From positions 1 through 43,152 of the forward strand of contig CAITND010000047.1 of assembly GCA_903893625.1 (NCBI GenBank): 43,152 nucleotides of DNA, written 5' to 3'. Both the position numbers and the translations under genes were made by a program. The notes below the pieces were generated by a model. It was not told the origin of the DNA. It ran no database searches and saw only the letters and a program-made list of their open reading frames with translations. Shown here piece after piece: positions 24,421 to 31,886 of this stretch; position 1 is the first letter of the stretch; each line of letters starts with the position of its first letter. Source of the stretch: an uncultured Oscillatoriales cyanobacterium (GTDB lineage: Bacteria > Cyanobacteriota > Cyanobacteriia > Cyanobacteriales > Microcoleaceae).

Positions 24421-26697
24421 ATGGGTATGAATAATTATAGTCAACAATTATATGCTGAAGCATTAGCATTGGAACTGGCGGGATATTTTGAAGCAGCAAA
24501 AGCAAAATATCAGCAGATTTTAGGATTAGATGATCAGAAAGCTGAAGTTTGGCACGGGTTATCTAGGGTTTATTTTTACCAAGATCAATATGATCAGGCT
24601 TTGGATGCGTTGGAATGTGGTTTAAAATTAGATGGAACCCAAGGCAGTCAATATTATCATTTGGGTTTAATTTGGGAAAAATTGGGCAATATTACAGAAG
24701 CAATTACCGCGTATCAAAGGGCTATTGATTTAGATGCTGAAGGGGTAGATGGGTGTTTGAAATTAGGGGAAATTTGGGCAGAATTGGGTGATTTTGAAGC
24801 CGCAGAATTATATTATCACAAGGCAATAGAACGACAACCGAATACGGCAATAGGCTATTTAAAATTAGGGAATCTTTTTTTAGGACAAAATCGGGTTCAG
24901 GATGCGATCGCTCTTTATCAAACAGCCATCAAAATTCATCCAGATGATTCTGATTTACTCTATCAAATGGGATTAGCTTTAACAGTTAATAACAATTCTC
25001 AGAAAGCAGATTTATATTTTGGGTTGGCGGCGGAGTCTCAACATCAATACGAAACTGCTATTCAATTTTATCAGAATATTTTACAGACTCAATGGGCAAC
25101 AGTTGAGATTTATTTAAAGTTAGGAAACTGTTATCAAGGGTTAGATCAATGGGTTGAGGCAGTTCATATTTATGAAATCGCTTTACAACGATTTCCTGAT
25201 GGGGTAGAACTCTATTTAGCTTTAATTTCAGCTTGGCAAAATTTAGGAGAAACTCAAAAATCATTGCCAATTGCAGAGCAAGCTATTGCTCTATTTCCGC
25301 ATCAAATTGCTGTAAAATTTGCTAAACAACGCTTGTTACCTATTTTATATGAAAGCTCAGAAGAAATCGCCAGATATCGACAGCATTTTACAGAAGAATT
25401 AACTCAATTAATTGCAGAAACAGATTTAGAGAATTTAGAAGTTAAACAACAAGCATTAACAGCCATTGGAACTGGAACTCCTTTTTATTTACAATATCAG
25501 GGATATGATGATTTAGAGTTACAACAACAATATGGTGGATTTGTTCATCGGATTATGAAAGCTAATTATCCTGAATGGACAAAACCTTTATTGTTACCTT
25601 CATTGAGTCCTAATCAAAAAATCAAAATCGGATATATTTCGGCTCATTTAACCTGGCATACTGTTGGATTAGTATTTTTAGGATGGTTAAGAGATTGCGA
25701 TCATAATCAATTTGAAGTGTCTTGTTATTTTACAGGAGAAGAAGCGGATCAAATTACCGATTTATTTCAACTTTATAGTGATCAATTCTATCATATTTAT
25801 GGCAATTTAGAGGATATTGTTGAGCAAATTTTAGAGAATCAAGTACAGATTCTTGTATTTTTAGATATTGGGATGTGTCCCCAACTCACACAAATAGCAG
25901 GGTTACGACTTGCGCCGATTCAATGTGCAGCTTGGGGACATCCCATTACAACAGGTTTACCGACCATTGACTATTTTATTTCTGCTGAATTATTAGAACC
26001 CCAAGACGCTGAAAGCAACTATTCAGAAACGTTAATTCGCTTACCGAATTTAGGAATTAATTATCCCAAACCGCTTTTACCCAAAACACAAAAAAAACGT
26101 TTAGATTTTGGATTAAAACAGGATGCAATTCTGTATTTATCCTGTCAATCTCTGTTTAAGTATTTGCCGGATTTTGATATAATATTAGTAGCGATCGCAA
26201 AACAGGTTAAATTGGCTCAATTTGTATTGATAGCCCATTGGAATGCTGCAATTACCGAAAAGTTTAAACACCGTTTAAAACGATCATTTGCTGAAAAAAA
26301 TTTAGACAGTGAAGAATATTGTATGATTTTACCCCGTTTAGATAAAATAGATTATTTACAACTCAATGCAATCTCAGATATTGGCTTAGATTCGATTCAA
26401 TTTACGGGGTTTTTAACCACTTTAGATAGTTTGTCCAGTCACCTTCCGATTGTAACGGGTCAGGGAAAATGGATGAGAAGTCGCCAGTCTGCGGGAATAT
26501 TACAGCGATTAGAAATTATAGAAACCATTGCCAAAAATCGAGAAGATTATATTAAAATAGCTGTTAAATTAGGGTTAGATTCAGAATGGAGATTAGCCAT
26601 TCGAGAAAAAATCAAACAAAATCTAGGGAAACTATATGAGGATAAAAGTTGTATCCAAGCACTAGAAGCTTTTTATCAACAAACAATTTCAATGTAG
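24421..26697 (+). CDS. TPR protein with a GT41 (SPINDLY/OGT-like) glycosyltransferase domain
   Basis: A 758-residue protein. Residues about 1-320 are eight to nine tetratricopeptide repeats (VWHGLSRVYFYQDQYDQALDALECGLKLDG, AIGYLKLGNLFLGQNRVQDAIALYQ). A linker follows. The C-terminal 370 residues match Glyco_transf_41: IKIGYISAHLTWHTVGLVFLGWL, then RLAPIQCAAWGHPITTGLPTIDYFIS, then DIGLDSIQFTGFLTTLDSL. The third block differs from the canonical DTFPYNGGTTTSDALW, so the donor site may be altered. Family members add a sugar to protein Ser/Thr or act in surface glycosylation. I chose the ATG at 24421, after the palindrome. Confidence 0.85.
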   Translation: MGMNNYSQQLYAEALALELAGYFEAAKAKYQQILGLDDQKAEVWHGLSRVYFYQDQYDQALDALECGLKLDGTQGSQYYHLGLIWEKLGNITEAITAYQRAIDLDAEGVDGCLKLGEIWAELGDFEAAELYYHKAIERQPNTAIGYLKLGNLFLGQNRVQDAIALYQTAIKIHPDDSDLLYQMGLALTVNNNSQKADLYFGLAAESQHQYETAIQFYQNILQTQWATVEIYLKLGNCYQGLDQWVEAVHIYEIALQRFPDGVELYLALISAWQNLGETQKSLPIAEQAIALFPHQIAVKFAKQRLLPILYESSEEIARYRQHFTEELTQLIAETDLENLEVKQQALTAIGTGTPFYLQYQGYDDLELQQQYGGFVHRIMKANYPEWTKPLLLPSLSPNQKIKIGYISAHLTWHTVGLVFLGWLRDCDHNQFEVSCYFTGEEADQITDLFQLYSDQFYHIYGNLEDIVEQILENQVQILVFLDIGMCPQLTQIAGLRLAPIQCAAWGHPITTGLPTIDYFISAELLEPQDAESNYSETLIRLPNLGINYPKPLLPKTQKKRLDFGLKQDAILYLSCQSLFKYLPDFDIILVAIAKQVKLAQFVLIAHWNAAITEKFKHRLKRSFAEKNLDSEEYCMILPRLDKIDYLQLNAISDIGLDSIQFTGFLTTLDSLSSHLPIVTGQGKWMRSRQSAGILQRLEIIETIAKNREDYIKIAVKLGLDSEWRLAIREKIKQNLGKLYEDKSCIQALEAFYQQTISM

Positions 26698-26716
26698 GAT
26701 GGGCTTTGCCCATCAC
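26694..26716. repeat. Copy of the GTAGGATGGGC palindrome
   Basis: GTAGGATGGGCTTTGCCCATCAC overlaps the GT41 stop codon (TAG within GTAGG). It is the same element as at 18673 and 18793. Confidence 0.75.
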
Positions 26717-26769
26717 ATCACCCTCAAATATTAACCCTTTCAAGTCAAGTTTTATATAAATTAAATCTA

Positions 26770-27252
26770 ATGAATCAAGCAGTTTTAGTTAATCTGAGAG
26801 AAGCGTTTTTTAATGCGCCTGGATTTTGGCAAAGTCGGTTTTTAATCAAAACCGGAAATTGGTGTAAATTAGTCGAAGGTGTGGATAAAAGTCGTACCGA
26901 TGGCTATTCTATTTTAGGAGGTTTTGTGAATCAATGTGATCAATTATCCACGCAACAACCAGGATTATACTTATTTTGTGAAAAGAAGAAACAAAAACAG
27001 AATATTTCTGAACGATTATATACTTTATTTATATTAGAACCCGATGGGACTGTAGAGGTATTAAACGAATTAAAAACCGCCAGTAAAGATTGGGCGGTGC
27101 AATTGTGGCCAGAAATTGATGCTTATTTTGTGCAACAACAGGACTCTGGGGAAAAAAGACGACAACAACTATTGCAAGAAATTCAACAATTAGAGTTTGA
27201 ATTAAAGCAACGTCGGGCTGAATTAGCTGCTTTAGATAGAATCGAAAAGTAA
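26770..27252 (+). CDS. Hypothetical protein with a C-terminal coiled coil
   Basis: A 160-residue soluble protein. Residues 1-120 are a compact mixed domain (LREAFFNAPGFWQSRFLIKTGNW, LYLFCEKKKQKQNISERLYTLFILEPDGTVEVLNEL). Residues 125-158 form a charged coiled coil (EKRRQQLLQEIQQLEFELKQ). It has no signal peptide or membrane helix. I do not recognise the family. It follows the GT41 gene by 70 bases, so the two may be transcribed together. It ends at a shared terminator with the convergent SGNH-like gene. Confidence 0.65.
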   Translation: MNQAVLVNLREAFFNAPGFWQSRFLIKTGNWCKLVEGVDKSRTDGYSILGGFVNQCDQLSTQQPGLYLFCEKKKQKQNISERLYTLFILEPDGTVEVLNELKTASKDWAVQLWPEIDAYFVQQQDSGEKRRQQLLQEIQQLEFELKQRRAELAALDRIEK

Positions 27253-27281
27253 GCCTTAAAATTATCAACTTTAAGGCTTAC
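27249..27281. terminator. Bidirectional terminator between convergent genes
   Basis: A perfect 12-bp stem GTAAGCCTTAAA/TTTAAGGCTTAC with a 9-base loop overlaps the stop of the + strand gene (TAA at 27250) and lies 9 bases past the end of the - strand gene. The arms are A/T-rich at the loop side, so the structure could serve both directions. Confidence 0.6.
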
Positions 27282-27289
27282 AGAAATCC

Positions 27290-28624
27290 CTATGGAGAGG
27301 GAGTCGGCTGATTTTTAATAACATTAACAATCGAATCAGCAACAAAATTAGATAAAATATTTTCTCCTATTTTCTGATAATGGCAACAGTTATCAATATA
27401 AGCCTGTTCTTTTGTATCATCGAGAATCAATACTCCATTAAAGAAATTGATTTGATTAGCTTTCAATTCATCTACTTTTTTTAACAAATAAGGATATCCT
27501 TTTTTGATCGAATCTTTATAAGGACTATCCTCACTAAACGCAACTTTTTTTTCTGCTTCGCTAAACACTCGCTTTGTAGGATAATATTGGTTAGGTTGTA
27601 AAATATGAAAATAAGGAATCTTATTCGCACTTAAAACTTGATGGATTAAAATAGAGGTTTTGACCCAATTATTAGTGATTTCTTGAAAAATTTCGGAGTC
27701 CGGTAAAACCCGATCTTCCATATAAAAATAAATCACACTTTCTGAGGTCTTATCATCGTCTGTCTGTTGCTGGCGATACCGTTCAAACCTAGCAGCATCA
27801 AGGTGATAGTTTTTAATTAATTCCTGAACATAAAGAGACATGACGACATGACAAGAGGCTAAAGGGCAATCTTTTAAAGTTTCTAACGCATTTTTGATTT
27901 TAGGTTTATTATCTTTAATGCTTAATAAGGCTTTCAGAGCTTTACTGGATAAGCTGTTATTAGCTAAACCTGTTAATGCTTGAACATGGGACGCACTGGG
28001 CATAGCAAAATTTAATTTATTTTGGTTATTAATATTAGCGAGGGCAATTTCATTAAAGCCATCAATATTAATCACTAGATCAAATTTCTGCCCCAAAGAA
28101 AGCATATAATTTAAAGTAATTAGCTGTTGAGGTTCTTTATAACCTCCAGTAGCTAAGGATAAAATAATGATTTCTTTATCTTTAAATTGAGGTAATTGTT
28201 TAAGTTTTTTCTCTAAAATCTTATTTTGAACTTCATAAATAGAATAATTAGAAGCAACTGAACCGCCTAACACTCCAACAATCACTTGATTTTTATTTGT
28301 TTTTTTGTATGGGTAATCGTAGGGAGAAAGAAACCCATAATTATTATACTTAAATCCCGGTCTAAAATCCGGGCTTGGTTTTTGAACATAACCAAAATAA
28401 GGGTGCAATCGTTCGATCACTGATTCGCTAACTCTGACCCCTTCTAAATTAATCCCTAAATTCTGTAAATCCTCTGAGCGTTCACGGGTGTAGTAAAGTT
28501 GTTGATGTTTAAAATAATAAAAAATTAATGAGCCAAATTCTAAAAGAAAGAATAAAACAACTAAGTTAATCAACCCTATTTTTAGACCTTCTTTAGCTTG
28601 AGGTAAGAATTTAAAATTTTTCAT
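27290..28624 (-). CDS. Membrane-anchored SGNH hydrolase-like protein
   Basis: A 444-residue protein with an N-terminal membrane helix (residues about 15-38, KIGLINLVVLFFLLEFGSLIFYYF) and an extracytoplasmic domain. SGNH-type blocks can be traced: GVLGGSVASNY near residue 115 in place of GDS, FDLVINIDGFNE for the Gly/Asn block, and a late DNCCHYQKIGENIL with the probable catalytic His. Related proteins esterify or de-esterify polysaccharides, but the activity is not proven. It ends a five-gene - strand run after two clearer SGNH genes, separated by 101 bases, so it may have its own promoter. Its sequence is distant from them. Confidence 0.7.
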   Translation of the reverse strand: MKNFKFLPQAKEGLKIGLINLVVLFFLLEFGSLIFYYFKHQQLYYTRERSEDLQNLGINLEGVRVSESVIERLHPYFGYVQKPSPDFRPGFKYNNYGFLSPYDYPYKKTNKNQVIVGVLGGSVASNYSIYEVQNKILEKKLKQLPQFKDKEIIILSLATGGYKEPQQLITLNYMLSLGQKFDLVINIDGFNEIALANINNQNKLNFAMPSASHVQALTGLANNSLSSKALKALLSIKDNKPKIKNALETLKDCPLASCHVVMSLYVQELIKNYHLDAARFERYRQQQTDDDKTSESVIYFYMEDRVLPDSEIFQEITNNWVKTSILIHQVLSANKIPYFHILQPNQYYPTKRVFSEAEKKVAFSEDSPYKDSIKKGYPYLLKKVDELKANQINFFNGVLILDDTKEQAYIDNCCHYQKIGENILSNFVADSIVNVIKNQPTPSP

Positions 28625-28725
28625 GGTAATCTTCTGGGAAACTTAAACTCAAAAAAAATTAGAATTTGTGGAAATTCAAGAATCCTATTATATAATAATT
28701 TTCAGGAGAATTCATGAGAATTCTT

Positions 28726-29952
28726 TTACTTTTGAGGGTTTGGAGGCTGAAGCATGAGTCGTTGACAGACTTGACTCGCCATTAATTCCCCGGCGATACG
28801 ATTTCCTTGAATATTCCAATGTCCGCCACAGGCTTCAGCATTTTTAAATCCATGTAAGCAGACTCTTGTTTTTTCTGCTTGCTTTTGTAAGGGTTCTGCG
28901 AGTCGGAAAACCGGAAATCCTTCTCGTTGTCCCAGGGCATAAATTCGTTTATCAGGATAAAAGATATCCTGAATTTGATGAGCTTGCATAAATTTCTGAC
29001 GTTTTTTAGGGTCAGGTTGAACTTGAAAGGAATCACTCACCATCACTACCATAAAATCCTTGCCTTTAGCAGTGACTTCATTTTTCAGTAAGGTCACTAA
29101 TTGTTCTGTAATCTTCCAAGCTTGTTGCCAGTTTTGATCAGGGGGTTCTTTATAAAAATTAATATCCGTTTCCCGATAATCTTTGAGTAATTGACGACGT
29201 TTAGATTCTATTTCCGCTTGTCGAATAAGTTGTAAAATTCGAGAATTAGCCATTAATTCATAAGGCAATTGATCCAGTTTCGAGAACATATAATAATCCC
29301 GTTCAAGACTTGCAGGATTTAAGGTTCTAAAAGATAAATCTTCCACAAGCTGACCATTTTTTTCAACAAAATAGGGACGTAAATGATCATGCTCTAACGG
29401 ACGATAATTATTTCTAACATCGTTACCAGGATAGAACCCCAAAATCACTAAATCCGGCGAAAATTGTTGAGCATGATGTCGCCAAGTAATTAACTCTTGG
29501 GCAGTTCCATAACCTTGAACGGAAAAATTTAAAACTTCAACGGTTTTGCCTTTTAAAAGGGGACAACTTTTAAGTTGAGATTGCATCACTGAGGCTGCGG
29601 TTTTTTCCAGGGGAACTTGTAACGCTTCCATAAAAGAATCCCCTAAGATAGTAACTCGATAACTATTTGCTGGCTTTTCTAACGTTCGTTCATAATCGCG
29701 CATTCCAAACGCATTCATTTTTAATTCTGAAGCTTCTCCTTCTCCCCGCCAAACGGTTTTGGCATTGGGTCGAGGCGACCAACCCCGATAGGGATCTTTC
29801 ACCGTATAAGCTAAAGCTTCCGAGTCTGGGGGAAGTGGGGGCGGATATTGAATTCCCGCAACTCGCAAGGCAATTTCACCCAGAATAACCGCTAGAATTA
29901 AACTGCCAAAAACTAAGCTCGTATTTAGAATTAAAGATTTCAAAAATTTCAT
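28726..29952 (-). CDS. SGNH/GDSL hydrolase family protein (second paralogue)
   Basis: A 408-residue protein. An N-terminal membrane helix (LILNTSLVFGSLILAVILGEIALRVA, residues 6-31) anchors the chain. The GDS block (VTILGDSFMEALQVP) is near residue 107, the oxyanion Gly in NFSVQGYGTAQE near 150, the Asn in GFYPGNDVRNNY near 178, and the C-terminal GGHWNIQGNRIA gives the catalytic His. It is a close paralogue of the next gene upstream, with 4 bases of overlap (ATGA), so they are translationally coupled. Likely an O-acyl esterase or transferase acting on a surface glycan; the substrate is unknown. Confidence 0.82.
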   Translation of the reverse strand: MKFLKSLILNTSLVFGSLILAVILGEIALRVAGIQYPPPLPPDSEALAYTVKDPYRGWSPRPNAKTVWRGEGEASELKMNAFGMRDYERTLEKPANSYRVTILGDSFMEALQVPLEKTAASVMQSQLKSCPLLKGKTVEVLNFSVQGYGTAQELITWRHHAQQFSPDLVILGFYPGNDVRNNYRPLEHDHLRPYFVEKNGQLVEDLSFRTLNPASLERDYYMFSKLDQLPYELMANSRILQLIRQAEIESKRRQLLKDYRETDINFYKEPPDQNWQQAWKITEQLVTLLKNEVTAKGKDFMVVMVSDSFQVQPDPKKRQKFMQAHQIQDIFYPDKRIYALGQREGFPVFRLAEPLQKQAEKTRVCLHGFKNAEACGGHWNIQGNRIAGELMASQVCQRLMLQPPNPQK

Positions 29953-31163
29953 AATCCGTTGTCAATTTTACATAATTGATTAGCGATTAATTCTGCTGCT
30001 AAATGATGCCCTTCTATATTCCAATGACCCCCACAAAGAGTGCGATTCTTTTCAAACCCATGTAAACAGGTTTGATTTTTCTTTGCATAGGACTGAAAGC
30101 CTGGGACTAAATCTAATACGGGAAAATTGTGGCGTTTCCCTATATCTTTTAAGCGTTGATTGGGATAATATAAATCATCAATTTTATTAGAAACTTGAAA
30201 GATTTTTCGGGTAGCTTTATCTCGATGAACTTGCATCGGATCACCAATAATCGCTAATAAAAAATTAGCACCTTGGTTTTTCACTTCTTGCTGCATTAAC
30301 GTGAGTAAATCTTCTGTAATTTGCCAAGCTTCTTTCCAATTATCATCTCTTGGTTCCCGAAAAGTGCTAACACTTAAATCGTTAGAGTGTTTAACTAAAT
30401 TCTGTTTACGATATTCTAGTTCGGCTTTTTTTGCAACTTGTAAAATTCGAGAATGATTGACTAACCAATCAGGAAGATAATCAACAGTTGTAATTAAATA
30501 GCGGTTACTATAGCCCATTGGTAAGTTCCGAAAGGAAAAGTCCGGTTCTAATTGACCATTTTTATAAACAAAAAACGGACGATAATAGTTATCGTCTAAT
30601 TTTCGGGAATTATCAATAACATCATTCCCAACAAAAAAGGAAACAATCACTAAATCGGGGTGATATTTCCCAACTTTTTCTCGCAGGGTGATTAATTCTT
30701 GGGCTGTTCCATAGCCATCGACTCCAAAATTGAGAACTTCAATGTTTTTCCCCTTGAATTTAGAACAATTACCCAAGGTTTTTTCTAACACTGATGTATA
30801 GTTTGTTTGAGCCGGAACTTGGGAGGCTAAGGTAAAAGAATCCCCTAAAATTGCAATGCGAAAGGTGTTTTTAGGTTTAGCGATCGCATATTCTTGATCC
30901 CGTAATCCATCGCTATTAATTTTGATGTATGATTCTCCTTCATACTGCCACCATCCTTTTGCACCAGGTCGATTTGACCAACCTCGATCATGATCAGATT
31001 GGGTAAAAAAGGAAGGAGAAAAAACTTCATGACCGGGTTCAGGAAGTTTTTGTAATCCCTCAATTTTGGCTAACCTCAAACCGATTTCTCCAATAGTAAT
31101 ACCCAGGACTAAACTACTTAAAGCCAGCCCTAGATTTACTGCCCATGTCTTCCACTTCCCCAT
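29949..31163 (-). CDS. SGNH/GDSL hydrolase family protein (first paralogue)
   Basis: A 404-residue protein with one N-terminal helix (residues 8-32), then AILGDSFTLASQVPAQ (nucleophile Ser near 108), NFGVDGYGTAQE (Gly), SFFVGNDVIDN (Asn) and CGGHWNIEGHHLA (His), a complete SGNH set. The sequence YEGESYIKINSDGLRDQEY upstream of the GDS block is shared with the downstream paralogue (GEGEASELKMNAFGMRDYE) and marks one family. It starts 3 bases after the DUF5989 gene, showing cotranscription with the SxtJ/DUF5989/carbamoyltransferase set, where such hydrolases are a recurrent partner. Confidence 0.85.
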   Translation of the reverse strand: MGKWKTWAVNLGLALSSLVLGITIGEIGLRLAKIEGLQKLPEPGHEVFSPSFFTQSDHDRGWSNRPGAKGWWQYEGESYIKINSDGLRDQEYAIAKPKNTFRIAILGDSFTLASQVPAQTNYTSVLEKTLGNCSKFKGKNIEVLNFGVDGYGTAQELITLREKVGKYHPDLVIVSFFVGNDVIDNSRKLDDNYYRPFFVYKNGQLEPDFSFRNLPMGYSNRYLITTVDYLPDWLVNHSRILQVAKKAELEYRKQNLVKHSNDLSVSTFREPRDDNWKEAWQITEDLLTLMQQEVKNQGANFLLAIIGDPMQVHRDKATRKIFQVSNKIDDLYYPNQRLKDIGKRHNFPVLDLVPGFQSYAKKNQTCLHGFEKNRTLCGGHWNIEGHHLAAELIANQLCKIDNGL

Positions 31164-31166
31164 CGT

Positions 31167-31331
31167 TTAAAACAAGGTATAAATAAACGGTGCGATCGCA
31201 GAACCTTGACTGAGAACAATCAAAGCCCCTAATAAAACGAGTGTAATAATTAGAGGCAATAACCAATACTTTTTGCGTTCTTTCATGAACGCCCAAATAT
31301 CTTTTAAAAAATCTAATGTTGCTTCAAACAC
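31167..31331 (-). CDS. DUF5989 / SxtK-like small membrane protein
   Basis: A 54-residue protein starting at GTG and reading MFEATLDFLKDIWAF, then MKERKKYWLLPLIITLVLLG, and ending APFIYTLF. A soluble amphipathic start is followed by the conserved RKKYWLLP and one hydrophobic helix ending in LSQGSAIAPFIYTLF, which matches DUF5989, the family of SxtK. The GTG overlaps the stop codon of the upstream gene by one base, and the next gene starts 3 bases after its stop, so it is the middle of a tight operon. It is easy to miss because it is short. Function unknown; it may partner the SxtJ-like protein in the membrane. Confidence 0.85.
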   Translation of the reverse strand: MFEATLDFLKDIWAFMKERKKYWLLPLIITLVLLGALIVLSQGSAIAPFIYTLF

Positions 31332-31744
31332 TAGAAGGGACGCTCCATACTTTCTTTAGGTTTTACTTTACTCACAACCCGATAGGTTGAGAGATTAGGA
31401 TTAAATTGACGCTGCATCGAATCAGAACCGAATAGGCGTTTAATTAATCCCATCGGAGCCATGATAACGTAAAAGACGACACCGAGAATAATCTTGCTAT
31501 TAATTGCCCCCATAATTAAACCAAATTTCATCCAGAGGCGATACACCGGATTTAAGGTTTTGGGAGAGATTAATGCCCAAAGGATCAGGACGGTTCCTAA
31601 TATCCAGGGCCAAGTTTTGGGTGGCCAATGTCCCAATAATAAAGGAAACAGTAAACCAAATAAGCCAATAATAATGGCTCCGGTTGTTAATCCAAATTCG
31701 CGTAATCCTTTGGCGTCAAGTTCGGGAATATCGTGATCAGTCAT
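31331..31744 (-). CDS. SxtJ-family membrane protein
   Basis: A 137-residue protein with three or so membrane helices (FGLTTGAIIIGLFGLLFPLLL, TWPWILGTVLILWALI, KIILGVVFYVIMAPMGLI) and a cytoplasmic tail ending PKESMERPF. The size, LNPVYRLWMKFG segment and position between a carbamoyltransferase and DUF5989 fit the SxtJ family, of unknown function. I start at the ATG at 31744 (MTDHDIPELDAKGLREFG); an open frame continues upstream only through the palindromic repeats at 31764-31875, which is unlikely to be translated. Confidence 0.85.
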   Translation of the reverse strand: MTDHDIPELDAKGLREFGLTTGAIIIGLFGLLFPLLLGHWPPKTWPWILGTVLILWALISPKTLNPVYRLWMKFGLIMGAINSKIILGVVFYVIMAPMGLIKRLFGSDSMQRQFNPNLSTYRVVSKVKPKESMERPF

Positions 31745-31763
31745 AATGTTAATTGAATTTAAC

Positions 31764-31875
31764 CGTAGTGAGGCGTTCACGCCTCTAAAATGATCGGTCG
31801 TAGTGAGGCGTTCACGCCTCCTAGATAACAGGTGGCAGAGCCACCAATAAAGCATTTCTAGGTAGAACCTAGAAA
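31764..31875. repeat. Four clustered palindromes, one 22-mer repeated directly
   Basis: The 22-mer starting CGTAGTGAGGCG and ending GCCTC occurs at 31764-31785 and 31799-31820. Then come GGTGGCAGAGCCACC (31831-31845) and TTTCTAGGTAGAACCTAGAAA (31855-31875). Three different palindrome types therefore fill the 142-base gap between the carbamoyltransferase and SxtJ-like genes. Confidence 0.9.
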
Positions 31876-31886
31876 CGAGAGAAACG

